Under the pieces are notes generated by a model. It had not been told where the DNA came from. It worked only from the letters and a program-made list of their open reading frames with translations, and made no database searches. Position numbers and translations under genes: made by a program. This document shows, piece after piece, positions 35,813-47,990 of a stretch of 64,000 nt of DNA. Origin of the DNA: Ischnura elegans (Eukaryota; Arthropoda; Insecta; Odonata; Coenagrionidae); assembly GCF_921293095.1 (NCBI RefSeq), contig NC_060253.1, positions 95,621,073 to 95,685,072 on the forward strand, read 5' to 3'. Position 1 is the stretch's first letter; the number at the start of each line of letters is the position of its first letter.

Positions 35813-36589
35813 ACCTCAATGAATCCTTCCGTGTTCGTGACCCGATGGACTAATCCCCGTCACACAAAATAAGTACAAATGAATACAAATAAATAAGGGG
35901 AACAGCTTTAAATCGTAGCACCATTCCAATAATAAATAAAATTGCTGTAAATGAATTGTAACAAAATAAATGGGAATGACGTAACATGCACATTGCACAT
36001 TATAAATTCCATTTCCATGGAGACTGGCTTGGATTACCACCCATTGCCCGTAGTTGTTACTCCGCTTGACCTCTCCGTGTCAAGTGACGAGGCCTACTTA
36101 TTTGGCCTTCTCTCTGTTATGCTAAAAAGGGTTTCAACTTGCCCTAAGAGCGACACCTTACGGCTGTCACGCTGTGACAAAGGTGCGGCGAAATGCCAAG
36201 TCACGGGGGAGGGGAATTTGATTCAAACAAAATGTCGTCCCGTCATGACGTAAACACTCAGAAATGTATCCCATCTACAAACGAACTCGCTGAAAAATTT
36301 TCCTTCACAAAATTTCACAGCAGAGCTCCACAAGTCCAGACTAATGTGGCCTGAATGTTTTTCGGGTATGTGAAATTTCAGGGCTATCAGGAAAGGAGTA
36401 CAACTATGCCAAATTACGATTTTTGGACAGTATTACAATAATTAGCATTTATTTATTGCATGGAATGAAAAAAAAACTATCACTTAAGGATCAACTGCAA
36501 AAAAACTAACTAAAAAAACTTTAATGCGCTTTTTTCAGGGAAGTAAAGCTAAATACAAAAATACGACAGCTGTAGTAGATGTCGCGTCG
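35813..36589. other. Unassigned DNA
   Basis: No gene recognised. The 20-mer beginning caaacaaaatgtcgtc at 36224-36243 recurs at 37022-37041 inside the neighbouring transposon. Confidence 0.4.
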
Positions 36590-38986
36590 CATAGTGGTCC
36601 GGATCCGGAAAAAGATGGAAAAAATCATTTTTTTGATTTTCTTGAAAAAACCTTACACTATATAAGTTATGTAGTAATATGTCTGGGATATCACCTTTCA
36701 TGCTTACTTTTTTATAAAAAAATATTTGTTTAGATATATTGCGTCGAAGTAGCGCTATTTCTAATCGAAACTTGCTTTTTTCGTTTTTTTCAAAAATTAC
36801 GTATTTCATATTTATTTTTGGCTTTACGACGCCAATTATATTTATAAATTAACTTCATATAATAGTAATAAAGACATTACACTGTAATAAAATATAGATT
36901 TCAACCTTTTATAGACGTTAGATCATTAGATTGGTGTAGGATTAATTGAAGAGGAGTAATTTTTTTCGGAAAAATTCGCATAAATGTTGACGTCTATTGG
37001 CGCGGATATAGATATTGGTGACAAACAAAATGTCGTCCCGTACATTTTGTTGTCCCATTACATAAAGTAAAGTATTTTAAAGATTATAGTAAAGAAATCA
37101 GCTGCAAGATTCTGCAAGTAAGCGAGTAACAATGATTTATGTGCCTAGCCGTGGTAGACGTGGGCGTCGACACGCTAGCATCAGCGCAGTGTGGGCACAT
37201 GGTAAAATGTGTCTCCCAATGTTCCATGGGCTAAAAAAAAACAAGTTTAGCTTTTGAAATATTATTTTCTACTTTGTTATCGGCCAACTTAATCTATGTG
37301 TGGAGCAGTAGAATAATTTCGGTCTTCGAGGTTAAGCGCAGTTCTGACGCTGGGAGAGGAGGCAACATATTTCCTTCGTTCGCTTCTTAATACGACTTTA
37401 ATCGTGTTTTGGTAATCGCTTGAAGTAAATACGACAGGCTACATGTACTGCTACTGGGAAAACCCACCACTGGCTTCCCTTTCTTTCAAGCCGAAGTGGC
37501 AAGAGACCCGTTACCCAAACACGTGCTGGACCTTAGGGAAGTGGGAAGGGGTTGTTAGTGGGGACATTTTGCTATCTCAACTTGGCGTACCACCCAACTT
37601 GAGTTTATTGCTTTCCTAGGGGCGGTCTGACCTGCAAATGACGATGCACGTGTTAATAGATTAGGATGAAAAATATTTGATAAAAGATTGATAATTAATC
37701 CTGCCCCATTGTTAATTTTCGTATTGTATTTTGAGGTATGTAATAAAAGATGACAAGATAATTGTAGCGGAAAGAAAAAAATATTCAAAACGAATTTAAA
37801 AAGAGAATGGGTCTTTTAGTCGATGTGCCAAAGCAATGTGGTACATCCAATGATGGCAAAACAGCCAGGCGCTTCTTCAAAAATTCCCGCCTATCAGCTG
37901 AAATTACTGGTGAGGGTCACTATCTTTTAATGCTTTCTTTTTCTTAAAAACTTTTCACGTAAAATAACATAGTCAATTAATGTTCAGGAGAAGAAGAAGA
38001 GCTAATCTCTAAATTCTCAACAATTTTGAGATCTTGTCATGCGGATTTTTGATTGACCCAATCAAATTTAAAAAGTACTGTATGAATGCAGCTGAACATT
38101 TTGTTAAAAAGTTATGGATGGTTCTACAAGCCACCCATGGAGCATAAAGTATTAATACATGGTGCAGGTGGAATAGAATCGGCTCTTCTCCTAATTGGAG
38201 ACATGTCGGAGGAGGCCCAGGAATCACGGAATAAAAATATTAGAAAATATCGCGAGGATCACGCGAGACAAATATCTCGAATTCATACGATCGAGGATAT
38301 TTTCCGAAGACTAATCCTAAAATCTGATCCTTATATTAACACATTAGGGACTGAATTGAACAAATGCCGGGGCCTTAAAGATCTTCCGCAGGAGGTTAGT
38401 GATCTCTTGATCTTGCTAGAGTCGCAAAATTCTGCGAGAGAATGCGAAGAAGAGGAGGATGGGTGGCATTCAGAAGAACTCGAGGCTGAATAATTATAAT
38501 ACGCAATTTTAAAGTTATGAGGCATTAACCATGATTATATAAGAAGAAAAGAGTCACTTAAATACTATTTTGATACTTATTTAATAATTGCTTTTTACAT
38601 ACAGGAGTACCTCAGGAAGTCTGTGGAAATCGCACCTCATCAACGTAAATCAACGCACCCAACAACCCTACTTTTGGTCGTTTTTTTGTTTATTTACTAA
38701 TTTCAAAGATCATAATTCATACCTTGTAACTAATTATCATTTATTGTAACTAATTATCATTTATTTTCGTATTTAATCATATTTACCGTTTGTCTATGCA
38801 GTCAGCGTTATTATTAGCCAGTTGATAAGTTATAATTCCACAATATTTTCTAAAATAATAGTTTTTCGTAAAAATAAATGCAGAAATGAAATTAGCAAGC
38901 CATAAAATATTTAAGGGGCAATTTTCAAAGAAATATGACGAAAATCTGAAAATTTTCCTCACTTTTTCGCGATCTGGACCACTGTG
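36590..38986 (+). mobile_element. 2.4-kb DNA transposon, CA(T/C)AGTGGTCC ends, related to 28292-31317
   Basis: The left end CATAGTGGTCCGGATCCGG and the right end, inverted CACAGTGGTCCAGATCGCG, match each other imperfectly and match the ends of the 28292 element. Inside, on the + strand, is a decayed two-exon protein piece (37807-38493). No clean target duplication is visible (cgtcg against cgggg). Poorer end identity makes this copy look older than the other one. Confidence 0.8.
37807..38493 (+). pseudogene. Transposon protein fragment, two exons, frameshifted
   Basis: Exon 37807-37909 reads LLVDVPKQCGTSNDG and TARRFFKNSRLSAEITG and ends in a gtgagg donor. The next exon begins after ttcag at 37988 with EEELISKFSTILRS. 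The frame breaks near 38049 and again near 38107, and then continues to a stop at 38491-38493 through YGWFYKPPMEHKVLIHGA, DMSEEAQESRNKNIRKYRED and DIFRRLILKSDPYINTLG, ending in an acidic tail. The order matches the remnant at 29020-29285. No known domain name can be given. As a dead transposon gene it has no host role I can infer. Confidence 0.75.
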
Positions 38987-39084
38987 CGGGGATATACCGC
39001 TCTGCTTGGGTTTCCAGGTTATCAGGATTCCGTATGGTATGGCATTTAGAGGAAGTGAACGACAGTCAAGGCCATTTTTGCCGA

Positions 39085-39556
39085 AAAGGAAGTGTAGGGG
39101 AAGACGGGTGGAGAGAAACCTGTCGTCGGCATTACCATGCTCTTTACGAAAGACGGCAAGGGGACCGGGGCTTAACGTCCCATCGGACGGACGGAGTGCT
39201 GGGCATGAAGTGCACGCATTAAGCATTCAAGCAAGGATCAGGCAGACTTTGAAAAGTCTCCACGACCTCTGGGATTAGAAACCGGGCCCTCAGGATGGGA
39301 AGCCAGCACTATAGCCGCCACACCAACCCGAACCTGCCGGATTTCCGGGCTATCGGTTTCCCGAGTTTGCGGGACCACTACTGTACAGAGCACTGCATGA
39401 AACAAATGAGTTTGTACACAGTGAAGCGCACGAGCGCAAATATACAACAAGGTGAAGCTCGCCATGCAAAAATATTTTGCTTTGCTGGAATTCGAACCCG
39501 GATATCCTGATTGTCGGTTAGGCGTGCTAGCCAATTACACCACCAAGCCATCTTCT
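39085..39556 (-). mobile_element. Tandem tRNA-derived SINE remains
   Basis: On the minus strand, ggtggtgtaattggctagca (box A) and ccgggttcgaattcc (box B) lie at about 39480-39556. A second head follows, tggtgtggcggctatagtgc and ccggtttctaatccc, at about 39265-39340. The body then contains acgtcccatcggacgg-type words read on the + strand near 39175, and ggtggagagaaacctg at 39108. The last two words also occur in the repeat near 54340-54600. These are overlapping or adjacent SINE copies with approximate borders. Confidence 0.65.
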
Positions 39557-39560
39557 CAGA

Positions 39561-41749
39561 GGGAGTTTTTTTATGGCGAACTTCACCTTGGTGTATACCC
39601 TACTGTAAAGTTTTACCTTCTATGGAAGAATTGAAAGATTTTCCTTCTCCATAGTAGAATCTGCCCCTTCCGAAGATACATAAAATCATGGTTCCGCTAG
39701 TAGTGGCCCACGTCACTCTGATGAAGGCGTGGGATTTCCCTATCCCCTCTCTTCCATACCTATCCTGGAGTCCCCGGAGGCGTCGGCGGTCTCCCTATCG
39801 CGGCGGCGCTTCCTCCCTTTTGTTCCATCCTCTCCACACCACTCCCCAGGATGACTATGCGTATATGTTAAGGTACTTGGTTCGTGTCGTTTGTGCGTTG
39901 TATCCTTCTAAAAATCCATCCTAGGTCTTCATCCGGTGTAGGCCTGCCTTGCTACTCTACTGCCTTAAGGTTACCCCGGCGTTAAACGTTATAATTTGCA
40001 GATGAGGGATACTTTCCAAATTTTGATCTAATCCTATCCCAAATCGAAATCACGTAAATATTTTGGTGCTCCTTAAAAATTTGGAATTGAAAAAAGTGGA
40101 AGAGAAATTGTGAGGGATTTAAGGTAGATTTTAATTCATAAAAAAACGTGGCTCAATTTAAATGTATTCCTCAGTTAATTATTTGCAACATAATGGAAAG
40201 TTGCCCACGAGCGAATAACACCATAGACCGTTATGAATAGTTTTTGCAAGATACCACAAATTGGTTTGACTAAAATTTTCCGCCTGACTGCAGTAAATAT
40301 GGGATTTCCGCATAGCATTGCAGTAAATTCTAAGGATGAACGTGCTCCAAAATGGTACGAGTTTGCCTCTGTTTGTGCATTTCAAATTAATGAAAAGGGT
40401 TAAAGTTTTTTATAGCTCTTTAATAAATTTAAATGTAGTACTTTCATGCAGTAAACGAAAGGTATAAGACTTAAACTTAAAGACATGCCCTTAGGGTTAC
40501 TTTCAAATTCCCATATCAATAAATGGCTGAAATAAAATGTGAACATCCATAATAGAGGATATGTGAACCTCTCAGGTAAGTAGAACTTTTAAGTATTACA
40601 TGTAAAAAGTGGCTTTGTACTCAGTCATGCACACAGGTGCAGTGTTGGTTGCTCCAAGGGCGAAATTTGCCATATTCGCCATAAAAAATCAAATGGATTA
40701 GCAAAATGACTTTTCCATGGCGAGTTGGTGTAAATTACTTAGTATTTCCGTAACTATGGCCCTTACTTAATTCCATACTGTGCTATTCTCCAAATACGAG
40801 AGATCGCAAACCACCTTTCTGTGTAGGGGATCGTGGCGGCCCAGTGGATAGAGCGTTGGGATATTAAGTATGTATCCCGAGCTAAAATGCTGGGTTACGC
40901 CTTCAGACAGCCTCAAACAAAATTCCTTCAAGTGGCCCAGGGAAAACGTGAGGTGAGCAATGTGGGTTGCATAACCAACAGGATGATAATAATGACTAGT
41001 GAAATATCATACACCTGGGTAGAGTACAGATCCTAAGGGAGTGTATTGAGATTCTGTTTCGAAAATAAATTTTCATCTTATAATTTTAATACGGATTCGG
41101 TAACGCTATTATTAATTTGAGATCTTTACCATAATTACGACGATTCTTCACATTTATCCTGTTCAACGGGCTGTAATACCTGTGCTGATGTTGCTAGTGT
41201 GGTGAGTTTTATATTAAAAAAGAATTCTAAATTCAGGAGCCGTAAATCCACAGGGAAATCAATAATCTCTTTGTCTCCGTACAGGCATTCGTCTCTTAGT
41301 GGACAATAGATCTTACTCTGAGAGATTTAAAACATATTTCTCTCTTAAATGGAAGAATATTCAAATTTTTGTCAAAGTATCGTCAATGCAACAAAATATA
41401 ATCGGTAAAAATTTTAAAATTACAATCGTTAAGGCATTAAAATTTTTATATTTCAGCTGCGTATTATTTTAACTATCAATTACTAAATACCTTTCCCATG
41501 CTGTGACATTTGTCTTTACTCACATGGTAGCGACTGCTCTTTTTCTTTTGTTCCATTTATTTTTCCACGCCGACTGTAGAAGGCTGAACCTTCGTGTGAT
41601 TGATAGGGGGTAGTTGACGAGCTGGAGGGGGCGAAGAGGCAGTCAGTCGGGGCAAGGCCAAGGGAATGCCTTCTGGTCAGCTCATTCTTCGGTTGGGTGG
41701 AAAATATCCGATTTTGGGTTTTTGGGTTATTTTTTTGTGTTTCTGAACC
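39561..41749. other. Unassigned DNA
   Basis: No gene recognised. At 40826-40860 gtggcggcccagtggatagag resembles a tRNA-type box A without a clear box B, possibly a decayed SINE head. Confidence 0.4.
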
Positions 41750-42374
41750 AGGGTTCCCACTCAACCGTGAAAACCTTGAAGCCATGAATAAACCGTGAAT
41801 TCCGTCTACCGTGAAAAAACCTGGAAATAGCCGTGAAATTCGTCGTAATACCTTAAAAATATCTCAAAATTGATTTTAGACCTACGATTGACGGATCAAA
41901 AGAAATATCGATGCTTCGATCATATTTCGAAGTCAGTCACTCGCAGATACCGTCCACGCATTTACCTCCACACGTTTATTCGAAGCGCAATTATTGTGCC
42001 CGTGTGCCATGACGACACATTGACCTCAAACGTGTGATTGGAAGACCGGTAAACTAAGTGTTCCTTAACTCTGACGAAAAATCAGACACTTCTTCACTTC
42101 CCTGTCACCCTCCATTTTCCCACTCACAACCTTTAGCCGACCCTAAATTTTGCCAACGATAAGCGACGTCATCAGAGCACTTTCATTGCTGCGTTTGTAT
42201 TCCCGGCGTTTATCACGTTTGCTATGTTTTTAGTTAACGTGCGGCATGTGATTGTTATTTGATCAATATTTCTTCCTAAAATGGCTTATCAACACATCTT
42301 GAATTCGACGCAATTTAGGCCGTGAAAACCTGGAAAAAACAGTGAATTTTATAATTTAGTTAGAGTGGGAACCC
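41750..42374. mobile_element. hAT-like MITE, (C)AGGGTTCCCAC ends
   Basis: AGGGTTCCCACTC at the left is mirrored by gagtgggaaccc at the right. Octamers tctgaacc and tttgaacc (seven of eight alike) flank it. Subterminal words ccgtgaaaacct occur near both ends in inverse sense of use (41768 and 42321). There is no transposase. Confidence 0.78.
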
Positions 42375-45300
42375 TTTGAACCTGCCTTTTCCTCCTTATT
42401 CTTCCCAATGATGAGAATAGCCGTCGTGAGATCGTGAGTTCGATCCCAGGGCAAACTGAGGGAACTCCTAACTTTCTCAATGGATTGATTACCAGAAAAG
42501 AAACCACATTTCCCTCCTTTCTGAGCACGGACGGAAACCTGTCTCTTTCACCTGTGCTGGCGCCAAATCAATTCTCATTCTCGTTCGACTCCGACTTCAC
42601 TCCGTTGAGCACAGAGACGGCAGTATTAGAATGCGCCAGTGGAAATTTCATCTTTTTTATTTCATTAACAGATTTATCAAAGAATTTTACGTAAAAATTA
42701 ATCCTTAATGTAATGTACAAATGAGTCCTTTGATTTCGAGTCCGCGAACAACTGCCCTTTTGAAAGCACTCGTTGGCCCTTCAGCTGTTTTTTTCGAGTT
42801 TTGAAAAACTCTTATGGTAGTTTTTTTATTTGAGAAGGCAAACCAGACAAATCTGTACCAATTTTCATCCAAATCTGAGAGGTCATGTCCAGTTCGAGTT
42901 GACGTGTAATGGCTCATATATACTTTGAAAAATATGTCATAAATATACTTTACCATTGACTTTAGGTCTGAATTTTCCTTCCATTAGGCATCCGTATTGT
43001 ATTTAACGTTTCGAATGTTATTAATGGGTCCGGATGATTGGCCAATTCTGTTTGAAACCGGAATCTGAAAATTCTATTTATAGCATTGGAGGTACACTTT
43101 TTGTAACTACTAAACCAGTTATCAGCTTCGTATGAAAAAGTTCATTTTCGTATTCAGGGTCTACAATATGATCTCTGTACTTTAGTGAATTTCATATCAT
43201 CATTTAATTTGCAATATTTGTTGCCAAAATAAAGTAGTTTTGCTTATTACTGTTTTCATTGAAAAGATAATATATATTTTCTTCAACTTCTCGCCGGTAT
43301 TTTAAAATTAGATCGGGATGAGGGAACGAGGTGTTAACTATAAAGTTATCGGCGCAAATGTTGGTATAATGGTTTAGAGGGCCTATCGAACATCTCTGAT
43401 TATTTTTTATGCTCCTTCAGCAATGACGTTGACTGTATTACATTTTGACATGTACTATCATAATTAAATCATAAATAGGATTAATAAAAGTGAATAAGGT
43501 TGGCTTAAAGTGTGAATTTTTCTCACTGCATGGTGTTAAGTCCTTGTTAATATCTCCGTATTTGGACTTTTGATACTCTTGCGTTAATTTTGAGTGTACC
43601 TTGCTAGCAGTGGCATGACTTTCTGCAAAAATTTCAACATTTTCCTTAAGAGGTGCTACTATCCTCCGCTCCCTATCTGTGATTATGTTATGTTGATCTG
43701 ACATTATAATCGACTAAAAGGTTATATTTGAGTAGAGTACCGTAGTAGAGTTATATGAGTGAAATTGTTGAACGTGAACTGAACGTGAATTTAATCTTTT
43801 GGTATGCAAAAAACCGGAATGTCAGCCTTCAATAATTTTAAAGGAACAATGGACAGTGAAAATCTTATAGATTAATTTATGGCATTTATTTATCCTGAGT
43901 TATTGAAGGCTTAGAAAGAGATTTTCATAAATAGACTAAAATCGTTCACCAGAATTATTTGCAGCATTATAAAATAATTCGGCTGAAGTCGTGGAGGAAT
44001 GGCAAATTTATCAAGACAGATTACTAATTTGTTCGCACTCTAAACTAAATTAATTTATTAAAATATTATTTATCAACGAGTTGAAAATAATTGGAATAAA
44101 AATTGCAATGAGTCAATTTAATAATTATTTAGATCGATCTATTTCACGAAAAACTAGTTCAAACTGTCGACCATCCACAGAAGTCAAGTTTAAAAAGTAC
44201 TAAACGTGATTATTATATGAAATTTTATGTTTAATAATCGAAAACACTCTTACATTGTAAACATCATTTCACTTGTTTATAATAAATGACTTCTCACGGT
44301 ACACTGATTCATCGAGACAGGAGAGGGTGATATTGATGGATGGAGGTAGCGAAGTAAACACGTATCTCATCGTAAAACGTGACTGCTGCGAGAGAAGGCA
44401 ACAGTACGGCCCTTTACGAACATTATTTTTTTGTGGTGGCGTATGCATTTTAGCTGATGCATCTCTATGCCCATTCCTCTATTTTTCTCTCGCTTTGAAG
44501 TGCTGCATATTTTTTTTGCCAGCAGGGCATAAATGTGAGAGCGAATCTCAAGGTCTTAATTTCGTCCTCCGAAGGTAGTACGTATCTCGTCTGTGTTTGC
44601 ATTCATCTTTTACCCCTCCCGCATGCTCCCAGCCCCCCTCTTCTCTCTTTCCCTTCGCATCTCTCTATTCTTTTGTTTCTTACCGAGCTCCACCGCCGCG
44701 TCACGCCGTAATCCCACCCTCCTCCACTCTTTTCAAACTATTTTAAAACTCCCCCCCGCCTCCACTCACTCGCTTCTCCATGGCCTGGCTCCGTCGCAAA
44801 AACCCTGGCCTCAACACTTCCTTCTTCACTGCGGCGAAAAAAAGAATTACACTCGTCGCCTTTGACTGATATACCCTCTAAGTGTTCCCCGTCCTGATAC
44901 CCTACTTAGAAACTACTCCACCGGAATGTACTGTGATTATTTTAAAACTGGTTACATTGTTATTTAATTAGGTTTGTATTTTGTAAATAGTTTCGGTTTA
45001 TGACGTTTTAATTCTCCCGATTGCCAATCTCCATGACTCCTCTTCCTTCCAAAGTTCTTCACCAAATCCTCTTTCAGCCATTTACTTCTGTAACGCATGT
45101 ATCCAGCTTTACAATGGCCTGTCTCTCTTTGGTCTTACCTCGGGTTTCCACACCAACATAACTTTCAGAAGTATTCAATTACGTTTACAATTGGTAATTA
45201 ATAATTTTATTTAGTGATTATTGACGCAGGGCTACTTAAGTTCGTCTCATCGTAGTATTTGGTGGCACTCCGTTGGGCAAGGTTTCAAGGTGTCTGCCAT

Positions 45301-45720
45301 GTAAGAAACTGAAGAGCGAGATAGATGAAATTTGCAGGAATCAGAAATTTTAATTCTTTCTCTTTCTCCTTATTTGTCGCGCCGCGTTCGAAAGTTGTTA
45401 CTGTAAACAGCCAGTTGACAGTACAATAATTTTTGATGCGCATTTATCCGTGTTGAGTGAGTAGTGTGTTTTTTGTATTAGACGAAGCTTAAACATTGAA
45501 AATACGATTCGAAGCATTTTTTAGCAATTGAATGCAAATTGTTATTTACAGGGTAGATCATTTTTTAAATGTCCTATTGTCTCATCTTTTTTATTAATTA
45601 TTGTTATTTTTTACAGTTCGAACGGCACTGCAATTAAAATACCCCGTCATTCATATGGAAATCCGGAGAATATCTTTAAGAGCAGGCTAACTCTAGCATT
45701 CATTGCGTTCCCTCAATTTG
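42375..45720. other. Unassigned DNA
   Basis: No recognised gene. At 42430-42460 gtgagttcgatcccagg is a box B-like word. A minus-strand open frame at 43438-43704 (88 residues, starting MSDQHNIITDRERRIVAPLK) has a charged composition that could be coding, but I recognise no family and no splice partner. C-rich DNA lies at 44590-44850. Confidence 0.35.
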
Positions 45721-45925
45721 CCGGCCTCGGTGGCGGCGGAGTAACATCCTCGCCTCCCAAAAAAGAGGTCGCGGGTTCGAATCCCGCCTGGGTAGGTCGC
45801 CCCTATAACAGGACATGGCTGTTCGTGAAAGTGTAGTCGTTGAAATGTTTAAAGAACCTCGATGTAAATATGTGCTGCTTTAGGCGGCATGGAAATAAAT
45901 AAATAAGTAAATAGGTAAAGTGAAT
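45721..45925 (+). mobile_element. tRNA-derived SINE with AAATA-rich tail
   Basis: Box A region ggcctcggtggcggcgga, box B ggttcgaatcc (45774-45784), then gggtaggtcgcccc, a body ending ggcggcatgg, and a tail of aaataaataaataagtaaat. The left flank cctcaatttg and the right flank cctcaaatttcg look like a target duplication. The minus-strand copy at 18701 is the same family. Confidence 0.85.
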
Positions 45926-47422
45926 GTCCTCAAATTTCGGTCTTTTCCTCCAATTACCAAGCCATGAAGTTCTCGGGTGTGTTACTATATATATTATATT
46001 ATTTACCTATAGATGTACGGCGCACTTGATGAATGTGAACTTGGTATTTGGGAGAGTACTGGGCTACTGAATGGGAGGGTCAAGGGTTTTTATCTTTTGA
46101 ACACATTATAAATTGATTCGTGAGGTACTCTCTCCTGATATTGAGAAATAGCTGTTGTTTCCGGAAGGTGAGTTGTCTCCTTATCCTGGTTATATGAAAT
46201 AAACACGCGAATGGCTGGTTTCAGGGTGAGCTCTACATGAATTCAAACATGAATGTGGTTGCAGCTCTAACAGAGTGCAGTGTTATTGGTAAGAGAATTT
46301 CGTCATTGTTGGATTGCGTCAACGCTTTGGCAAACTTTCATCAAGAATATTTTCACGTGTGAAGTGAGTTTCGATATTTTTCAATGGCTAATGCATCTCT
46401 GTGGATCGCTATAATAAATCGCTGAGTCGAATCGAATGAATACATCGAATTGCTATGATGTCGTAACAACCAGAGAACGCGTCAGGGGATGCAAACCCTC
46501 CAGAAATTTGTACGATATATGGTCTTAAGTGTACCCCTTTCAAATTCTCCCCCAAAAGAGTGACTATCTAAAAAAACGGTTTTTTTTCTCTCCATTGCGC
46601 TGATCTACTGGTATGCTTGATACTACCTACTGGTATAGTAGCTTTTTTTTGGAAGATCTTGGCGTCAGCATGTAATACATGATAAGGAGCTTGAAAGTAA
46701 TGGCCCATGGTATTTATGCGGCCTTCTCCGTTATTCTTTCGGTTATTTACCTCTCTCCGAACTTCACTCTCGATTCACCATTACTGGCTATAATCGCGCC
46801 GCAAAGATTTACCGAGCTCATATCTCCTACCTATCTCATGGCGTTCAAAATGCACGTCCTTCTTCTCCCTCATCCTAGCATTCTTCTTTCGGCCGTAGGC
46901 AACCCATTCTTATTTTATTACTCGCTCCATTCTTATTTCTTGCCTCCTCTTTTTACGAGATGGGGTCCTATCACATTCTATGCATGAACTCGCGTCTGCT
47001 TCTGCGTCGAAAGCAAGGAGACTACGTAGGGGAGGAACGAGTCCGTCCCGAAGAAGCTTGATTTTGTTTGCCACATTGGGCGTTTTAGATTCGAATTTCA
47101 AAACTGGCTGCAGCGCGGAGATGACTTGCAAAGCGATTCATTTATTCTAAATATTTGCGATTGAGTATTTGCAAGCGCGAGGATTAGCATTGAAATGTTA
47201 TATATTTGGCAGACTGAATCGTTGCGAATATAAATTTTTGGTGTATAACCCTAGTTAAGACCTATTTATTAGGATAGCTCTGCCCATCAGCGACGCTAAT
47301 GCCGGATTTTAATTAGGCACTGTGATAACTTTACGGAGTTGCCCACAATGCACAAATTGTGCGAAGATTCCACAGAGAAAAAATAATTCCCTTTGCCCGG
47401 GATTTCCACAGAAAGAAATGAC
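45926..47422. other. Unassigned DNA
   Basis: No gene or bounded repeat recognised. Confidence 0.4.
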
Positions 47423-47494
47423 GCCTCGGTAGCTTAACTGGCTAAAGCACTCGACCGTAAATCGGGGGATCCGGGTTCGTATCCCGGCCGACTC
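47423..47494 (+). pseudogene. tRNA-like cloverleaf, GTA anticodon position (SINE head or tRNA pseudogene)
   Basis: The 72 bases fold as acceptor gcctcgg/ccgactc (five of seven pairs), D-arm gctt/aagc, anticodon stem ctcga/tcggg with loop ccgtaaa, and T-arm ccggg/cccgg with loop ttcgtat. The anticodon would be GTA (Tyr), but position 33 is C rather than the universal T, and the acceptor has mismatches. The usual tRNA-Tyr intron is absent. Box B is intact. A tRNA-derived SINE head is the likelier reading. Confidence 0.6.
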
Positions 47495-47711
47495 TATTGT
47501 AATATTAGTGGGCGAAATGCTGAAATGCGTTTGTTTTCCGTTGTTTTTCCTATCGCAGTTCATATTTCAATTAGACCGTGCGCCGCCACGTCACGACGGC
47601 GGCGCCGAGTCTGCCGAACATAAAATCTTAGGTTTCCCAGAATATACTTTATACTTGGATGCATGCTTAATTTTTAGTCTCTTTATTCATTATTATCACT
47701 GGTCAAAAATC

Positions 47712-47942
47712 CTAAGATTGGTTTGTTGCAGCTCTCCACTCAGTTCTCCTATCAGCTAATCTTTTCACTCCTATGTATTTCTTCTCTTTCACATCCTTCT
47801 TTCCCTGTTCCACGTATTTCATTCGAGATCTTCCTTTTCCGTTCATGCCATCCAATTGTCCCTCGACGATTGTCTTCATCAGGCTATTATGTCTCAAAAT
47901 GTGACCAATAATGTTGTTCATTCTTCTTATTAAGGTTTTCAT
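47712..47942 (-). mobile_element. LINE fragment: C-terminal tail of a non-LTR reverse transcriptase
   Basis: The minus strand reads RRMNNIIGHILRHNSLMKTI, then VEGQLDGMNGKGRSR, and LADRRTEWRAATNQS before a stop. This is the I-GH-LRHN, EG--GK-GRGR and DR--WR pattern that ends many non-LTR retrotransposon proteins. It is a different sequence type from the fragment at 1-486. Only this tail remains. Confidence 0.75.
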
Positions 47943-47990
47943 GTATTTTTTTCAGGTCTCTTTGTTGCGTGTCTTAATTATTAGAAATCA

